A stretch of DNA of 64,000 nucleotides from JBJHCA01 sp050485785 (GCA_050485785.1 JBJHCA010000006.1:4050-68049); one strand, 5' to 3'. Shown: positions 1 to 8,530, counted from the stretch's first letter. A program made the numbers and translations. Notes: generated by a model from the sequence alone, not told the origin.

Positions 1-87
1 CATTTGCCCTATATCGACCTTCCTGATACTTATTTCAGATTCAATGATACCACTTCAGAGTATGTCGTACTGGATGAACCGCTGTAA
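1..87 (+). CDS. C-terminal end of an unidentified protein (cut by window edge)
   Basis: An open frame enters from the left edge and stops at a TAA at 85-87, leaving 28 residues that end in YVVLDEPL. It converges on the next gene with only 7 bases between the stops, the usual packing of real genes here. The fragment is too short to assign to a family. Confidence 0.5.
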   Translation, partial: HLPYIDLPDTYFRFNDTTSEYVVLDEPL

Positions 88-94
88 ACACTGA

Positions 95-970
95 TCAGTG
101 GGGACAAGTCCTGATTGCCTGTACCGTGCCGGAGTGGGTCATTATTCTTTCCAGGTCTGCTTTGGTAAAAGGGTTATGCCGGGCATCGGGGAAGCGGGCT
201 GAACTTACCACGGCCAGCCCGTGTCTGCCATGCAATCTATACACTTTTTCAGCTACACATACAGCATGGTTTTGCCCGGAGCTGTAGTCTCTGCTGATCA
301 ATGCTGCTGCAGCTCTCGGTAACTGTTCATTCAGGGATGCCGGTGTCAGTAAAAACGAATCGCGTAAATAAATATCGGGGCGGGATTCGGCAATTTTAAT
401 CATGAACTTATCACCATGCTGAAGAGCGAATCCCTCAATATTGAAATACGGATCGTTAAAATAGACCGGTCGGGTGTAGTGAGGCTGGTGATTATAGGTG
501 TACATCAGCCTGAAATAATCGCGGCCACGCGTGGTTTCCTGAATCAGAGCAACACTCTCAACCCAAAGCCCCTCACTGGCCAGTAAACTTGCTCTGTAAT
601 TTTGCGTGTACCAGTATCCCAAAGCCACCAGGCTTATTATGAATGCAGCAATAGCTCCAAACACCAGTAGCATTTTGATCTTGTCTTTGCGCAATTCCTT
701 GCGCAACCTCAGATTGTATGCCGTATCAACCTTCCGGTTTATTTTAAACTCGTACTCAAACTGGCCTTGAGCATTTTTCGTCAGATGGATTTCAACCAGT
801 TCTTCTTCAATAAAAAAACTGAGTACGCGCTCGTCCTTCACACCAAACTTCACCAGCAAAATTTTCCCATTGCACTGGATCAGAAGATGCCCCTTGGATG
901 GACTGTGGTATACCACTACTCTATAAGGCTGACCGGGAATACCAACGTATGTCCATTCAACCTTATTCAC
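95..970 (-). CDS. Unidentified protein with one central membrane helix
   Basis: This 291-residue protein is of no family I recognise. About 95 N-terminal residues without a signal peptide are followed by a basic stretch (RLRKELRKDKIK) and one hydrophobic helix at about 100-121. A soluble C-terminal half of about 170 residues follows. By the positive-inside rule the N-terminus should be cytoplasmic and the C-terminal half periplasmic. The start lies 27 bases beyond the stop of the lytic transglycosylase gene on the same strand, so the two may be co-transcribed. Coding status is supported by length, spacing and composition; function is unknown. Confidence 0.75.
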   Translation of the reverse strand: MNKVEWTYVGIPGQPYRVVVYHSPSKGHLLIQCNGKILLVKFGVKDERVLSFFIEEELVEIHLTKNAQGQFEYEFKINRKVDTAYNLRLRKELRKDKIKMLLVFGAIAAFIISLVALGYWYTQNYRASLLASEGLWVESVALIQETTRGRDYFRLMYTYNHQPHYTRPVYFNDPYFNIEGFALQHGDKFMIKIAESRPDIYLRDSFLLTPASLNEQLPRAAAALISRDYSSGQNHAVCVAEKVYRLHGRHGLAVVSSARFPDARHNPFTKADLERIMTHSGTVQAIRTCPH

Positions 971-997
971 CGGATATCGAGGTTATTAGCTTCATAC

Positions 998-1951
998 TTA
1001 GCGCGCTTCAACAGGGATGTGGAGTACATAGTTTCTGCCTGAGCGGTTAGGCAAGCTTCCGGTCAATAGCCAGGGATTGTAGCGTTTAAGATCGCGATAG
1101 CTGATCCGGTGTTCCTGGGCAAAAGCTGCAAGATCGTCTATAGTTCGGGTCACATGCACTGGCTTGTAATTGGTGAGCGTAGCAAAGTAATGATCCTCAG
1201 GCACATTAAATCCATAATACTCCGGATCATCAAAGATCATTTTGAAGGCTACAATCCTGAAAACATAGCGCATGGTTTCTTCATTGAGGTTCATATCGTA
1301 ATAAGATTGAGCTCTTTGCTGCCCTATTTCACGCCGAAGCCCATTTTCGCCACGATTGTAAGCCGCTGCAGCCAGGGTCCATGATCCAAACTGGGTGTAC
1401 AGGTCGCGCAGGTAGCGGCATGCAGCTTCCGTAGACTTGATCAGATGATTTCGCTCATCAATGTCGGCATTGATCTCCAGGCCGTAATTGCGTCCGGTTG
1501 CAGGCATAAACTGCCAAACACCCCGGGCACCTGCCGGCGAAGTCACATTGCGAAGATTGCTTTCTGCTACTGCCAGATATTTGAAATCGTCCGGAATTCC
1601 ATGCTTCTTCAGAATGGGCTCAATAACTTCAAAAAAACGAGGACCGTTGAGCAGATTCAGAATGGTGCTGGAATGCCAGTATGCGTTTACCAATACTTCC
1701 CGCATTAATCGTTCCTGTACATCATCAAGGTGCATGGGCAGTGGCTCCCCGGCAAAATCTATCACATCCGGCAAATCAAATGATCTAAACACCTTCATCG
1801 CATGCTGAGGGCCATCTGGATTGAACTCCATTTCCATATAAGGCTGCGGACCGTACAAAATCTGTCCGGGATGCTGATAAAACGACCACACCGTATATGC
1901 GGTTAGCAAAAGCGCGGGTATACCCAGCCAGTATAATATTTTATTTTTCAT
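998..1951 (-). CDS. Membrane-anchored lytic transglycosylase, MltD/SLT type
   Basis: This enzyme should cleave the MurNAc-GlcNAc bond of peptidoglycan in the periplasm to give 1,6-anhydro ends. An N-terminal hydrophobic segment (about 5-25) acts as signal or anchor. The SLT fold spans about 110-235, with the catalytic Glu130 in VAESNL, then GVWQFMPATG at 144-153 and AAAYNRGENG, the classical family motifs. The last 60 residues (LKRYNPWL, then YVLHIP) look like one degenerate LysM repeat for glycan binding. At 317 residues it is shorter than E. coli MltD, mainly in LysM repeats. It sits 11 bases after the DUF2480 gene, probably in one operon. The class is firm; the exact subtype is less so. 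Confidence 0.9.
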   Translation of the reverse strand: MKNKILYWLGIPALLLTAYTVWSFYQHPGQILYGPQPYMEMEFNPDGPQHAMKVFRSFDLPDVIDFAGEPLPMHLDDVQERLMREVLVNAYWHSSTILNLLNGPRFFEVIEPILKKHGIPDDFKYLAVAESNLRNVTSPAGARGVWQFMPATGRNYGLEINADIDERNHLIKSTEAACRYLRDLYTQFGSWTLAAAAYNRGENGLRREIGQQRAQSYYDMNLNEETMRYVFRIVAFKMIFDDPEYYGFNVPEDHYFATLTNYKPVHVTRTIDDLAAFAQEHRISYRDLKRYNPWLLTGSLPNRSGRNYVLHIPVEAR

Positions 1952-1962
1952 AACGTATTTTT

Positions 1963-2502
1963 TTATAATGCAGCCCGCATGCTTTTGCCGGTGTCTTTTT
2001 TTCGTTTGCTTACAGGTACCGTACTGCAGGCTTCACCATACATCACCGATCGGGCAACGGGCATCAGCCGGGCGGTAATATGCATATAAGCAGAAGGCGG
2101 TACGGGCTTGGATCCGCAGCCTTTGATAACCACCGGCAGATCGCGGTATTCCTCCCAGGTTTTGCCGGCAATCATCTGCTGATAATAGTGGCTGAGGTAT
2201 TCATCACGGCGGCCAAAAAAAATCTCCCGGGCTGTGTCGTGCATTTCAGCGGCTACAAGCATATAGGCCCACACGGGAATAATGGCATCGGTACTGCAGA
2301 ATACCAGAACTGTTTTGTTTTGGTATATCTCTTTGTTGAGGGCCGATAAGGCTGCCCTGAATTCTTTTTCACGGAGGATGAGGCCCTCGTAAAGGTAGTC
2401 TTTAAGATCAAAGGTTACCATTTCAACCCGGGGGAAGTATTGCTCCAGGTCAATGGTTTTTAGTGAACTGTTGGCTAATCGGTTGACCGGTGGTTTTTCC
2501 AT
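1963..2502 (-). CDS. DUF2480 family protein
   Basis: This 179-residue soluble protein matches DUF2480, a Bacteroidota family of unknown function. I recognise it by its overall length, the acidic N-terminal half (DLEQYFPRVEMVTFDLKDYL) and the characteristic C-terminal GEACSTVPVSKRKK. It has no signal peptide or membrane helix, so it is probably cytoplasmic. It is the first gene of a leftward group with the lytic transglycosylase and the single-helix protein, with gaps of 11 and 27 bases. No function can be inferred from the sequence alone. Confidence 0.88.
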   Translation of the reverse strand: MEKPPVNRLANSSLKTIDLEQYFPRVEMVTFDLKDYLYEGLILREKEFRAALSALNKEIYQNKTVLVFCSTDAIIPVWAYMLVAAEMHDTAREIFFGRRDEYLSHYYQQMIAGKTWEEYRDLPVVIKGCGSKPVPPSAYMHITARLMPVARSVMYGEACSTVPVSKRKKDTGKSMRAAL

Positions 2503-2578
2503 GATATTAAATTATATGCGCGATACTAATGTAATGCTTTAACCAGGGTTTTTATTCAAAGTTTTGCAGGTTTTTTTC

Positions 2579-2686
2579 AATGGACGATGGACAATGGACA
2601 ATGGACATAGAGAGGTGGACGATTGGAGTAGACGATTGGAGTGGACGATTGGGGTAGACGATAAGGGGTGGAGGTAGAGGGAGCTT
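2579..2686. repeat. Degenerate short-period repeat (GGACGATTGGAGT units)
   Basis: The stretch begins with GGACGATGGACAATGGAC-type units and continues with three to four copies of GGACGATTGGAGT or GTAGACGATTGG at a period of about 14-15 bases. The first part, read on the other strand, is GTCCATTGTCCATTGTCC, the same word found at 56.74 kb. It lies in a 358-bp gap with no credible gene. Confidence 0.7.
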
Positions 2687-2744
2687 AATTCTTCAATTTG
2701 ATTCTGTATAAATTCCTTACGCTCAAATGCTCTGCTAACTATCT

Positions 2745-2787
2745 CCCCCTGTCCTAAAACCAGGAGAGGGGGCCTGGGGGTGAGGGG
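2745..2787. repeat. G/C-rich imperfect inverted repeat
   Basis: CCCCCTGTCCT at 2745-2755 and AGGAGAGGGGG at 2762-2772 pair with one mismatch around a 6-base loop, followed by CCTGGGGGTGAGGGG to 2787. Short intergenic elements of this look (CTCCCC...GGGGAG...TGAGGGG) occur in many unrelated bacterial genomes. It has no T-tract and is not placed as a terminator. Confidence 0.6.
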
Positions 2788-2860
2788 TTAACCATCCTGC
2801 CTCGCCAACACCCTAATAACAACACAAATTCCAAAAATCATTGGTTTCATAACAATGGGT

Positions 2861-3406
2861 TCAAGGTACATGGGGATTGGTACAGTCGGGCTTGGGGCTG
2901 AATGCCCGAAAACGGTAGTATTCGTCTCTTTCTCTGATTTCTCTCTTCTTGCCGGAGGAAGAAAATCGATACGATTCCGTTATATGGAAAGTAGTATCAT
3001 TCAATATGATCCCTTCCCGCACATAAGCAAGCAAAGGAGGATTTCCCGGATACCACCTTTGAAACTTGATATTGTCACCTTCAACGACAAACAAGCCCCA
3101 ACAGAATTGATATTTCAAAGCAATTTCGAGTGCCTAACCATCTAACCAATCCGACTCATATGCATCAAAATCACCGTCTCGAAAACCTGACCCTGCAATG
3201 ATCACTCCATTTCTAAATAAGAAAAAAGTTGAGCTAAAATCTTACTCATAATAATATCCATCCAGTCTAATTTGATCTCCAAGATAATCCTGCATGGGCA
3301 GAGTTAATGGATCGGTTTTAAACCAATGTTTGCGGCAGGAGAAACTAAGCATGGCCAAAGTTGAAAATACCACTGCAATCAGTGCTTTTCGATGAATATT
3401 TAAAAT
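2861..3406 (-). pseudogene. Decayed lipoprotein gene, at least two frameshifts
   Basis: Three pieces in different frames read as one Bacteroidota lipoprotein. The first (about 3406-3242) gives a lipoprotein signal ending LSFSC, then RKHWFKTDPLTLP, and stops at 3242. The second (about 3230-3140) reads FFLFRNGVIIAGSGFRDGD and stops. The third (3118-2861) reads KYQFCWGLFVVEGD, then a Tyr/Arg-rich tail ending SPKPDCTNPHVP. No ATG precedes the signal peptide in its own frame; the nearest upstream codons are stops. Sequencing error could explain one break, but a lost start and two shifts favour true decay. The intact family member would be about 180 residues, of unknown function. Confidence 0.65.
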
Positions 3407-3584
3407 GCCATAAGCGAGTGTTTATTAAATCGTTAAACCAATCACATCCTGGTCGCTTGCTTTTTCTTCTCCAATGCTGTTTGACAACCGTGTTGAACAA
3501 TCAGAACAGAAATTGCCTTCCGGATTAATATACTACAAACCATTAGCAATATTAATCAATTCCCTGAATTGTCAACTAATGGTC

Positions 3585-3619
3585 AAAAAAAGGCCCTAAC
3601 CTTAACAGTCAGAGCCTTT
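3585..3619 (-). terminator. Rho-independent terminator of the sod gene
   Basis: On the minus strand AAAGGCTCTGAC pairs with GTTAGGGCCTTT around a 7-base loop, 12 pairs including two G-U, followed directly by a T-run. It begins 28 bases after the sod stop codon. Confidence 0.85.
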
Positions 3620-3646
3620 ATACCATTTCTTTTACCAAAAGTTTAC

Positions 3647-4255
3647 TTAACGGGCTGCTTCGTATCTTTTACCTACTTCCTCCCAGTTTATTACATTAAA
3701 AAATGCATTAATATAGTCCGGGCGGCGGTTCTGATAATTCAGATAGTAAGCATGTTCCCAAACGTCCAGAGCTAAAATTGGAGTGCCGCTACAATCTGTA
3801 ACCACGTCCATCAATGGATTGTCTTGGTTAGGGGTTGAACAAACCTTCAGCTTGCCGTTATCAACACAGAGCCATGCCCAGCCCGAACCAAAACGGGTGG
3901 CAGCTGACTTGGCAAACTCATCCTTGAATTTTTCGAATGAACCAAAAGCTTCATTAATGGCAATGGCCAGGTCACCATCGGGCTTGCCAGTGCTGTTGGG
4001 GCCCATGATTTCCCAAAACAGGTTGTGGTTAAAGTATCCTCCGCCGTTGTTTCTAACTGCTGCGCTGTGTTCCGAAATATGCGCCAAAATTTCTTCTATG
4101 CCTTTACCTTCATGTTCAGTACCTTCAATTGCTGCATTTAGATTAGAAGTATATGCCTGATGGTGCTTACCGTGGTGTATTTCCATGGTTCTCGAATCGA
4201 TGTAAGGCTCAAGCGCATTGTAGGAATAAGGTAAATCGGGAAGTTTGAATGCCAT
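3647..4255 (-). CDS. sodA: Superoxide dismutase, Mn/Fe family (Mn-type residues)
   Basis: The product disproportionates superoxide in the cytoplasm. The 202 residues match the family end to end, with metal ligands His27, His77, Asp164 and His168 (DVWEHAYY). The outer-sphere Gln lies at 144 (NQDNPL), while position 73 is Gly, which is the Mn-SOD arrangement; Fe-SODs carry the Gln near the second His. This favours Mn or cambialistic use, as an inference. I start at the second ATG (MAFKLPDLPYSY) because nine extra residues upstream do not fit the family and the promoter-like TACATTTA at 4292-4299 is too close to the first ATG. A perfect palindrome lies in the leader. There is no signal peptide. 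Confidence 0.95.
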   Translation of the reverse strand: MAFKLPDLPYSYNALEPYIDSRTMEIHHGKHHQAYTSNLNAAIEGTEHEGKGIEEILAHISEHSAAVRNNGGGYFNHNLFWEIMGPNSTGKPDGDLAIAINEAFGSFEKFKDEFAKSAATRFGSGWAWLCVDNGKLKVCSTPNQDNPLMDVVTDCSGTPILALDVWEHAYYLNYQNRRPDYINAFFNVINWEEVGKRYEAAR

Positions 4256-4270
4256 ATTGTGTTGGTTTAT

Positions 4271-4285
4271 GCGATGTAACATCGC
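4271..4285. promoter_or_regulatory. Perfect palindrome in the sod leader, candidate operator
   Basis: GCGATGT-A-ACATCGC is a perfect 7-1-7 inverted repeat. It covers the expected transcription start just downstream of the sod -7 element and 16 bases before the start codon, a classic position for a repressor site. The regulator is unknown. Confidence 0.5.
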
Positions 4286-4291
4286 GATTTA

Positions 4292-4299
4292 TAAATGTA
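4292..4299 (-). promoter_or_regulatory. -7 promoter element of sod
   Basis: TACATTTA on the minus strand matches the Bacteroidota -7 consensus TAnnTTTG at all but the last base. It leaves a leader of about 30 bases to the chosen ATG. Confidence 0.4.
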
Positions 4300-4330
4300 A
4301 TTTCGATATTTTAACAAGTGAAGGTTTAAT

Positions 4331-4338
4331 TAGTTTTG
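4331..4338 (+). promoter_or_regulatory. -7 promoter element of the DUF3524 glycosyltransferase gene
   Basis: TAGTTTTG is a full match to TAnnTTTG, 28 bases before the TTG start at 4367. No clear TTG -33 element stands at the expected distance. Confidence 0.45.
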
Positions 4339-4366
4339 CCCTACCGGACTAGTCAACACTTCAATT

Positions 4367-5521
4367 TTGGATAGCGTAAAAACTGCAGAAAACAAGCTGA
4401 AAATTGCCCTGATTGAGAGCTATTACACAGGAAGCCACCGGCGTTGGGCAGATGGTGTTTGCCGCCATTCAGGACATCATATCAGTATATTGACAATGCC
4501 GGGTCGTCATTGGAAATGGCGAATGGAAGGCAGTGCCGTAACAATGGCCAGGCGAATACAGGCACAAAGTGAACACTGGGATGCATTATTGATATCAGGT
4601 TTGTTTAATGTAGCTTCTTTTCGTGGCCTGCTGCGCAAACCGTTTACTGAGTGCCCTGTGGGACTGTATTTTCACGAAAATCAACTCACATACCCCTGGA
4701 GTTTGACTGACCCCGATCCCGGAATGCAGCGCGATCACCATTACATGTTTATCAATTATACTTCAGCACTTGCTGCAGATGCCGTTTACTTCAATTCACA
4801 ATATCATCTGCGGTCATTTATTGATGCACTGCCAGGCTTTCTGGGTCGATTTCCCGACCACATTCATTTGGATACTATTGAACAGATAGAAGCCAAAAGC
4901 ACCGTAATGCTGCCGGGAATTGATTGGCCGGCACATGATACCTCCGGTGTCATTCAACGACATGAACAACCTGTAATCCTGTGGAATCATCGCTGGGAAT
5001 ACGATAAAAACCCGGAGTTGTTTTTCAACACCCTGTTCAGACTCAGCCACGAGGGCATTCCATTCAGGCTTATAGTAGCCGGTGAGCAAACATCGCAGTA
5101 TCCGGCTATCTTTGACGAGGCCCGCAACAAACTGATATCCCACATCATCCACTTCGGTTACATCCCCGGCAAAACGCAATATGAAACTTGGCTCAGACAG
5201 GCTGACATTATTGCGGTAACGGCTATTCAGGACTTTTTCGGACTGAGTGTGAATGAGGCCATAGCAGCCGGGTGTATTCCTCTTTTACCCAACCGGCTTG
5301 CCTATCCTGAACATGTTTCGGCCAGTGAATATCCCCAGCTGTTTTATACCGAAGATGAAGAATTTTATCCGGCACTGAAAAACCTCTTGTCATCCTGCCG
5401 CCAGATCGACCGAAAACCTTTGCAGGCGAGTGTGCAGCGTTATTCGTGGCCTATGCTGACCCCCATGTATCAGCAGGCACTGGAAAGGCTTGGTCGGCAA
5501 AAAACAATACCTCCATGTTGA
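4367..5521 (+). CDS. DUF3524 / tRNA-queuosine mannosyltransferase-like glycosyltransferase
   Basis: The 384-residue protein has the DUF3524 N-terminal domain (IALIESYYTGSHRRW, then GLYFHENQLTYPW) and a GT4-type C-terminal half (NHRWEYDKNPELFF, then DFFGLSVNEAIAAGCIPLLP). Eukaryotic members (GTDC1/QTMAN) transfer mannose to queuosine in tRNA-Asp; the same role here is inference from family membership. The start is TTG; no ATG lies near the conserved N-terminus, and a TAnnTTTG promoter sits just upstream. The bacilliredoxin gene follows after 42 bases. It is probably cytoplasmic. Confidence 0.85.
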   Translation: MDSVKTAENKLKIALIESYYTGSHRRWADGVCRHSGHHISILTMPGRHWKWRMEGSAVTMARRIQAQSEHWDALLISGLFNVASFRGLLRKPFTECPVGLYFHENQLTYPWSLTDPDPGMQRDHHYMFINYTSALAADAVYFNSQYHLRSFIDALPGFLGRFPDHIHLDTIEQIEAKSTVMLPGIDWPAHDTSGVIQRHEQPVILWNHRWEYDKNPELFFNTLFRLSHEGIPFRLIVAGEQTSQYPAIFDEARNKLISHIIHFGYIPGKTQYETWLRQADIIAVTAIQDFFGLSVNEAIAAGCIPLLPNRLAYPEHVSASEYPQLFYTEDEEFYPALKNLLSSCRQIDRKPLQASVQRYSWPMLTPMYQQALERLGRQKTIPPC

Positions 5522-5563
5522 GGGTTATAACTGATTAATCTCTTCAAATTGTAAAACACAAAT

Positions 5564-5980
5564 ATGTATCCAGCAGAATTAGTAGCTCCCATGAGCAAAG
5601 AGCTCAATGATCACGGTTTCGAATCGCTAACCACAGCCGATGCTGTTGATCAGGTCATGCAAAACAACCCCAATACCGTGCTGTTGGTGGTCAATTCAGT
5701 ATGCGGATGTGCCGCGGGAAGTGCCCGGCCCGGCGTTGTAGCTTCCCTGCAAAACCAGGAAAGCAAGCCTGAAAAGCTGGTGACCGTTTTTGCCGGTGTA
5801 GACCGTGAAGCCACCGACAAAGCCCGTGAATACATGGTACCCTATCCGCCAAGTTCACCTTCAGTGGCCTTGTTCAAAAACGGAAAACTGGTCCATTTCC
5901 TTGAGCGGCACCACATTGAACGGGCAACCGCAGAAATGATCAGCCAAAACCTCAAAGCCGCTTACGACCACTATTGCTAA
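5564..5980 (+). CDS. Bacilliredoxin, BrxA/BrxB family
   Basis: The 138-residue thioredoxin-fold protein belongs to the former DUF1094 family (YphP/YqiW). The redox motif Cys47-Gly-Cys49 sits in NSVCGCAAGSARPG, and the cis-Pro loop reads PPSSPSVALF. Family members remove bacillithiol from mixed disulfides on proteins. A second bacillithiol gene, bshA, lies at 42.9 kb, so the substrate is probably made in this cell. The gene follows the DUF3524 gene by 42 bases and is closed by a strong terminator. I cannot tell BrxA from BrxB here. Confidence 0.92.
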   Translation: MYPAELVAPMSKELNDHGFESLTTADAVDQVMQNNPNTVLLVVNSVCGCAAGSARPGVVASLQNQESKPEKLVTVFAGVDREATDKAREYMVPYPPSSPSVALFKNGKLVHFLERHHIERATAEMISQNLKAAYDHYC

Positions 5981-6010
5981 ACTATTTAACCCTTGTATAT
6001 TGTTTACAAG

Positions 6011-6044
6011 CCCTGGCGGAAAACTCCGGCAGGGTTTGTTTTTT
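6011..6044 (+). terminator. Rho-independent terminator after the bacilliredoxin gene
   Basis: CCCTGGCGGA (6011-6020) pairs with TCCGGCAGGG (6025-6034) with one mismatch around an AAAC loop, followed by TTTGTTTTTT. It starts 30 bases after the stop codon. Confidence 0.88.
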
Positions 6045-6140
6045 CATCATCACTGTTGGCTCCGATGGTAAACAGGCCAATTGCTTTTGCCGTTATGGAA
6101 ACAATACTTACTGCAACCTGAATCTGAACTCAACTTTACG

Positions 6141-7871
6141 ATGCTGCTAAGGATACTCATTGCTCTTTTCCTCTTCAGTTACTTCAGTTTTTCTTTTCAC
6201 CGTCCGGTATGGCTGCTGGATGAATACCCGCAAGACTATTTCCGCAAACCCGTAAATCACACCATGACCCTTTCAGGCACTTTTGGTGAGTTGCGGGCCA
6301 ATCACTTCCATGCAGGCATTGACATCCGGCCTTCAGTACAGGGTCGCGAAGGGGACCCCATTGTGGCCTCTGCCGACGGGTTTGTAAGCCGCGTTCGGGT
6401 AGCACCTTCGGGATATGGTCATGCCATTTATATTGACCACCCCAATGGTTACACCACTGTATATGCCCACGTTGAGAACTTCTACCCCGAACTGGAGCAA
6501 TGGATAAGGGCACAGCAGTACGCTCAGAAAAAGTTTGATGTTGACTTATACCCCGAACCCGGGCGGTTTAGGGTTACCCGTGGCAGCCGGATAGCTACCA
6601 TGGGTAACAGAGGAAGCTCTTCAGCACCGCATCTCCATTTTGAGATCAGGCATACCTCTTCCCAGGTTCCCATCAATCCGCTGTTGTTTGGTATACATGT
6701 ACCGGACAACCGCGCACCGGAGCTACGGTTAATCAGGATTTATCATCTCAATCCGGAACATGAGCAGATCAGCGCAGAAACGCGAAATATAGTTCAGCGT
6801 GGCGGTCGATACATCATTGAGCCCGAGACATTACATGTGGGAGCCTGGAGGGTAGGGCTTGGCCTGAGTGCCATTGACCGGCTCGACGGGGCACCTATTC
6901 AGAACGGCATTTACAGCCTGAGTATGTGGGTGGATGACACGCTCATGTACAACTTTACCATGGACGAAATTGGCTTTGATGAAACGCGCTATCTAAATGC
7001 TCATCTCGACTATGGAGAACAGGTTGCCCATCGCCGGTTTTTTCACAAGGCATACAGAATGCCCGGAAACTTTGCCGGTATCTACAATTTGTGCAAGGAT
7101 GACGGGGTGATTGCATTGTATGAAGGCCGTTCGAGGCAAATCAGGATTGAAGCCGGGGATTTTGCCGGCAATAAATCCTCAGTGCAGTTCTACCTCAGAA
7201 GGGCAGCGGTATCTGAGCCCCCAGTGCAGTCGTACCGCTACACATGGCCATTGAATGAAGGCATGGAGATCAGGACCCGGGAGTTAAGACTGGATTTTGA
7301 TGCCTTCAGGTTTTACGAACACCCGCGTTTGACTGTAGAAACTCACCGGACGACCCCGCTGGGCAATGAATTCAGGATTGGAGAATACACCACGCCTGTA
7401 CACGAGTTTTTCAGGATAGGACTGCGGCCTGCTTCAGTAGTGCCATACAATGACGAAAAGCTGGTGGTGATACACAGAAGAACGCCGAATGGGCGTGAAG
7501 TATCGCTGGGTGGCCGGTACGACGGAAGCCGGGTAAACGCTACGGCCAGAGAATTGGGTTATTTCAGGCTGGAGCTCGACAATACCCCGCCCACAATACG
7601 GCCCGTGAATTTCAGCCAGAATATGCGGCAGCAGTCGCGCATGTCATGGAATATTACCGATAATTACCCCACAGGGCCGGGTGTGGCGGCATTCAGCCAT
7701 TACGAAGCCCGGATCAACGGCGAATGGGTACTGCTGCAGTATGATGCCAAGAACAATTTGTTTTTCCACGATTTTGAAACCCCTCCGGATGGTAAAACCC
7801 ACACGGTTCATTTAGAAGTAATTGACATAGCTGGGAATAAAGCGACTTTTAAAGGAGAGTTTGTGCGTTGA
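6141..7871 (+). CDS. Secreted M23 family metallopeptidase with C-terminal beta-rich region
   Basis: The N-terminal part is a LytM/M23 peptidase expected to cut peptide cross-links of peptidoglycan in the periplasm. The zinc site is complete: His57 and Asp61 in HAGID, with His110 (YAH) and His164/His166 in PHLHFEI. About 400 residues after the peptidase domain are of beta-rich character and unassigned. I start at 6141 (MLLRILIALFLFSYFSFS), which gives a clean signal peptide. The upstream in-frame TTG at 6081 adds 20 hydrophilic residues and lies too close to the preceding terminator. The gene is a single transcription unit. The long C-terminal region is typical of Bacteroidota M23 proteins. 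Confidence 0.9.
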   Translation: MLLRILIALFLFSYFSFSFHRPVWLLDEYPQDYFRKPVNHTMTLSGTFGELRANHFHAGIDIRPSVQGREGDPIVASADGFVSRVRVAPSGYGHAIYIDHPNGYTTVYAHVENFYPELEQWIRAQQYAQKKFDVDLYPEPGRFRVTRGSRIATMGNRGSSSAPHLHFEIRHTSSQVPINPLLFGIHVPDNRAPELRLIRIYHLNPEHEQISAETRNIVQRGGRYIIEPETLHVGAWRVGLGLSAIDRLDGAPIQNGIYSLSMWVDDTLMYNFTMDEIGFDETRYLNAHLDYGEQVAHRRFFHKAYRMPGNFAGIYNLCKDDGVIALYEGRSRQIRIEAGDFAGNKSSVQFYLRRAAVSEPPVQSYRYTWPLNEGMEIRTRELRLDFDAFRFYEHPRLTVETHRTTPLGNEFRIGEYTTPVHEFFRIGLRPASVVPYNDEKLVVIHRRTPNGREVSLGGRYDGSRVNATARELGYFRLELDNTPPTIRPVNFSQNMRQQSRMSWNITDNYPTGPGVAAFSHYEARINGEWVLLQYDAKNNLFFHDFETPPDGKTHTVHLEVIDIAGNKATFKGEFVR

Positions 7872-8027
7872 TAAGTTGGGCGTTTTACTTCCTTCTTTAA
7901 ATATTTACAGTCCATTGTAGACTTATTTCAGAATATGGCTAGGGTTTCTACATTCTTTGGTAAGTGAGTTGCTCAGATGTTGTTGTCAAACGCACCCATT
8001 TTCTTTTTGAATAAAGAAATCTCCGTA

Positions 8028-8194
8028 TTAGCAGCTTTGGCGTAAAGAAATGGCAGAAATAGCAGAAAACAGAGCCGGCGCTGTTTGAGCTCGAAGAGCG
8101 AGTTTGGCGGCTCCCTGCTATTTATGACATTTTAGCCAAAGCTGCTAATGCGGCGGGGTTTTTGGTTGCTTTTTGACCTGCAGCAAAAAGTAAC
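8028..8194. repeat. Long hairpin-forming intergenic element
   Basis: Nested arms fold about 120 bases: TTAGCAGCTTTGGC (8028-8041) with GCCAAAGCTGCTAA (8135-8148), AAATAGCAG (8057-8065) with CTGCTATTT (8115-8123), and GAGCCG (8072-8077) with CGGCTC (8108-8113). A second hairpin, GTTGCTTTTTG (8165-8175) with CAAAAAGTAAC (8184-8194), follows. The layout resembles a family of intergenic repeats I know from many Bacteroidota genomes (a hairpin, then GGCGGGGTTTTTGGTT). The 658-bp gap at 7872-8530 holds no credible gene. Confidence 0.75.
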
Positions 8195-8530
8195 GAAAGC
8201 GGACGATGAAATGAAGTGATTAAGCCAGCAAATCAACAACAAGAAAAAGAGCAGTACCTTAGTCTGCTTAAAGAGCACATCGAAAACTTCTCTGCGCAGC
8301 ACCATACCCCTCCCAATGCAGTGATGCAAGCCTACTAAGTAAAACTCCCCGCACAAATGAAATTCAAAGCCAATGCTACAAAGTAATATGAACCTATTGA
8401 GACTAAGTTAATCGAAAAAAACAGCAATCGTACATTAAAACCACCACATTAAAAAGCTGTAAACTGAGATTATAGCATCCTGACTCAACAAAACTTCAGG
8501 TATAGCATTTACTATATAAAAACAAATATA

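Noticed and set aside
2855..3145. Plus-strand open frame of 96 codons
   Set aside because: It is antisense to the decayed lipoprotein gene, whose residues make sense on the minus strand.
8132..8356. Minus-strand open frame of 74 codons, hydrophobic centre
   Set aside because: It lies in the tail of the hairpin element and its right composition reflects the repeat. Similar frames appear in copies of such repeats elsewhere, so I treat it as a by-product.
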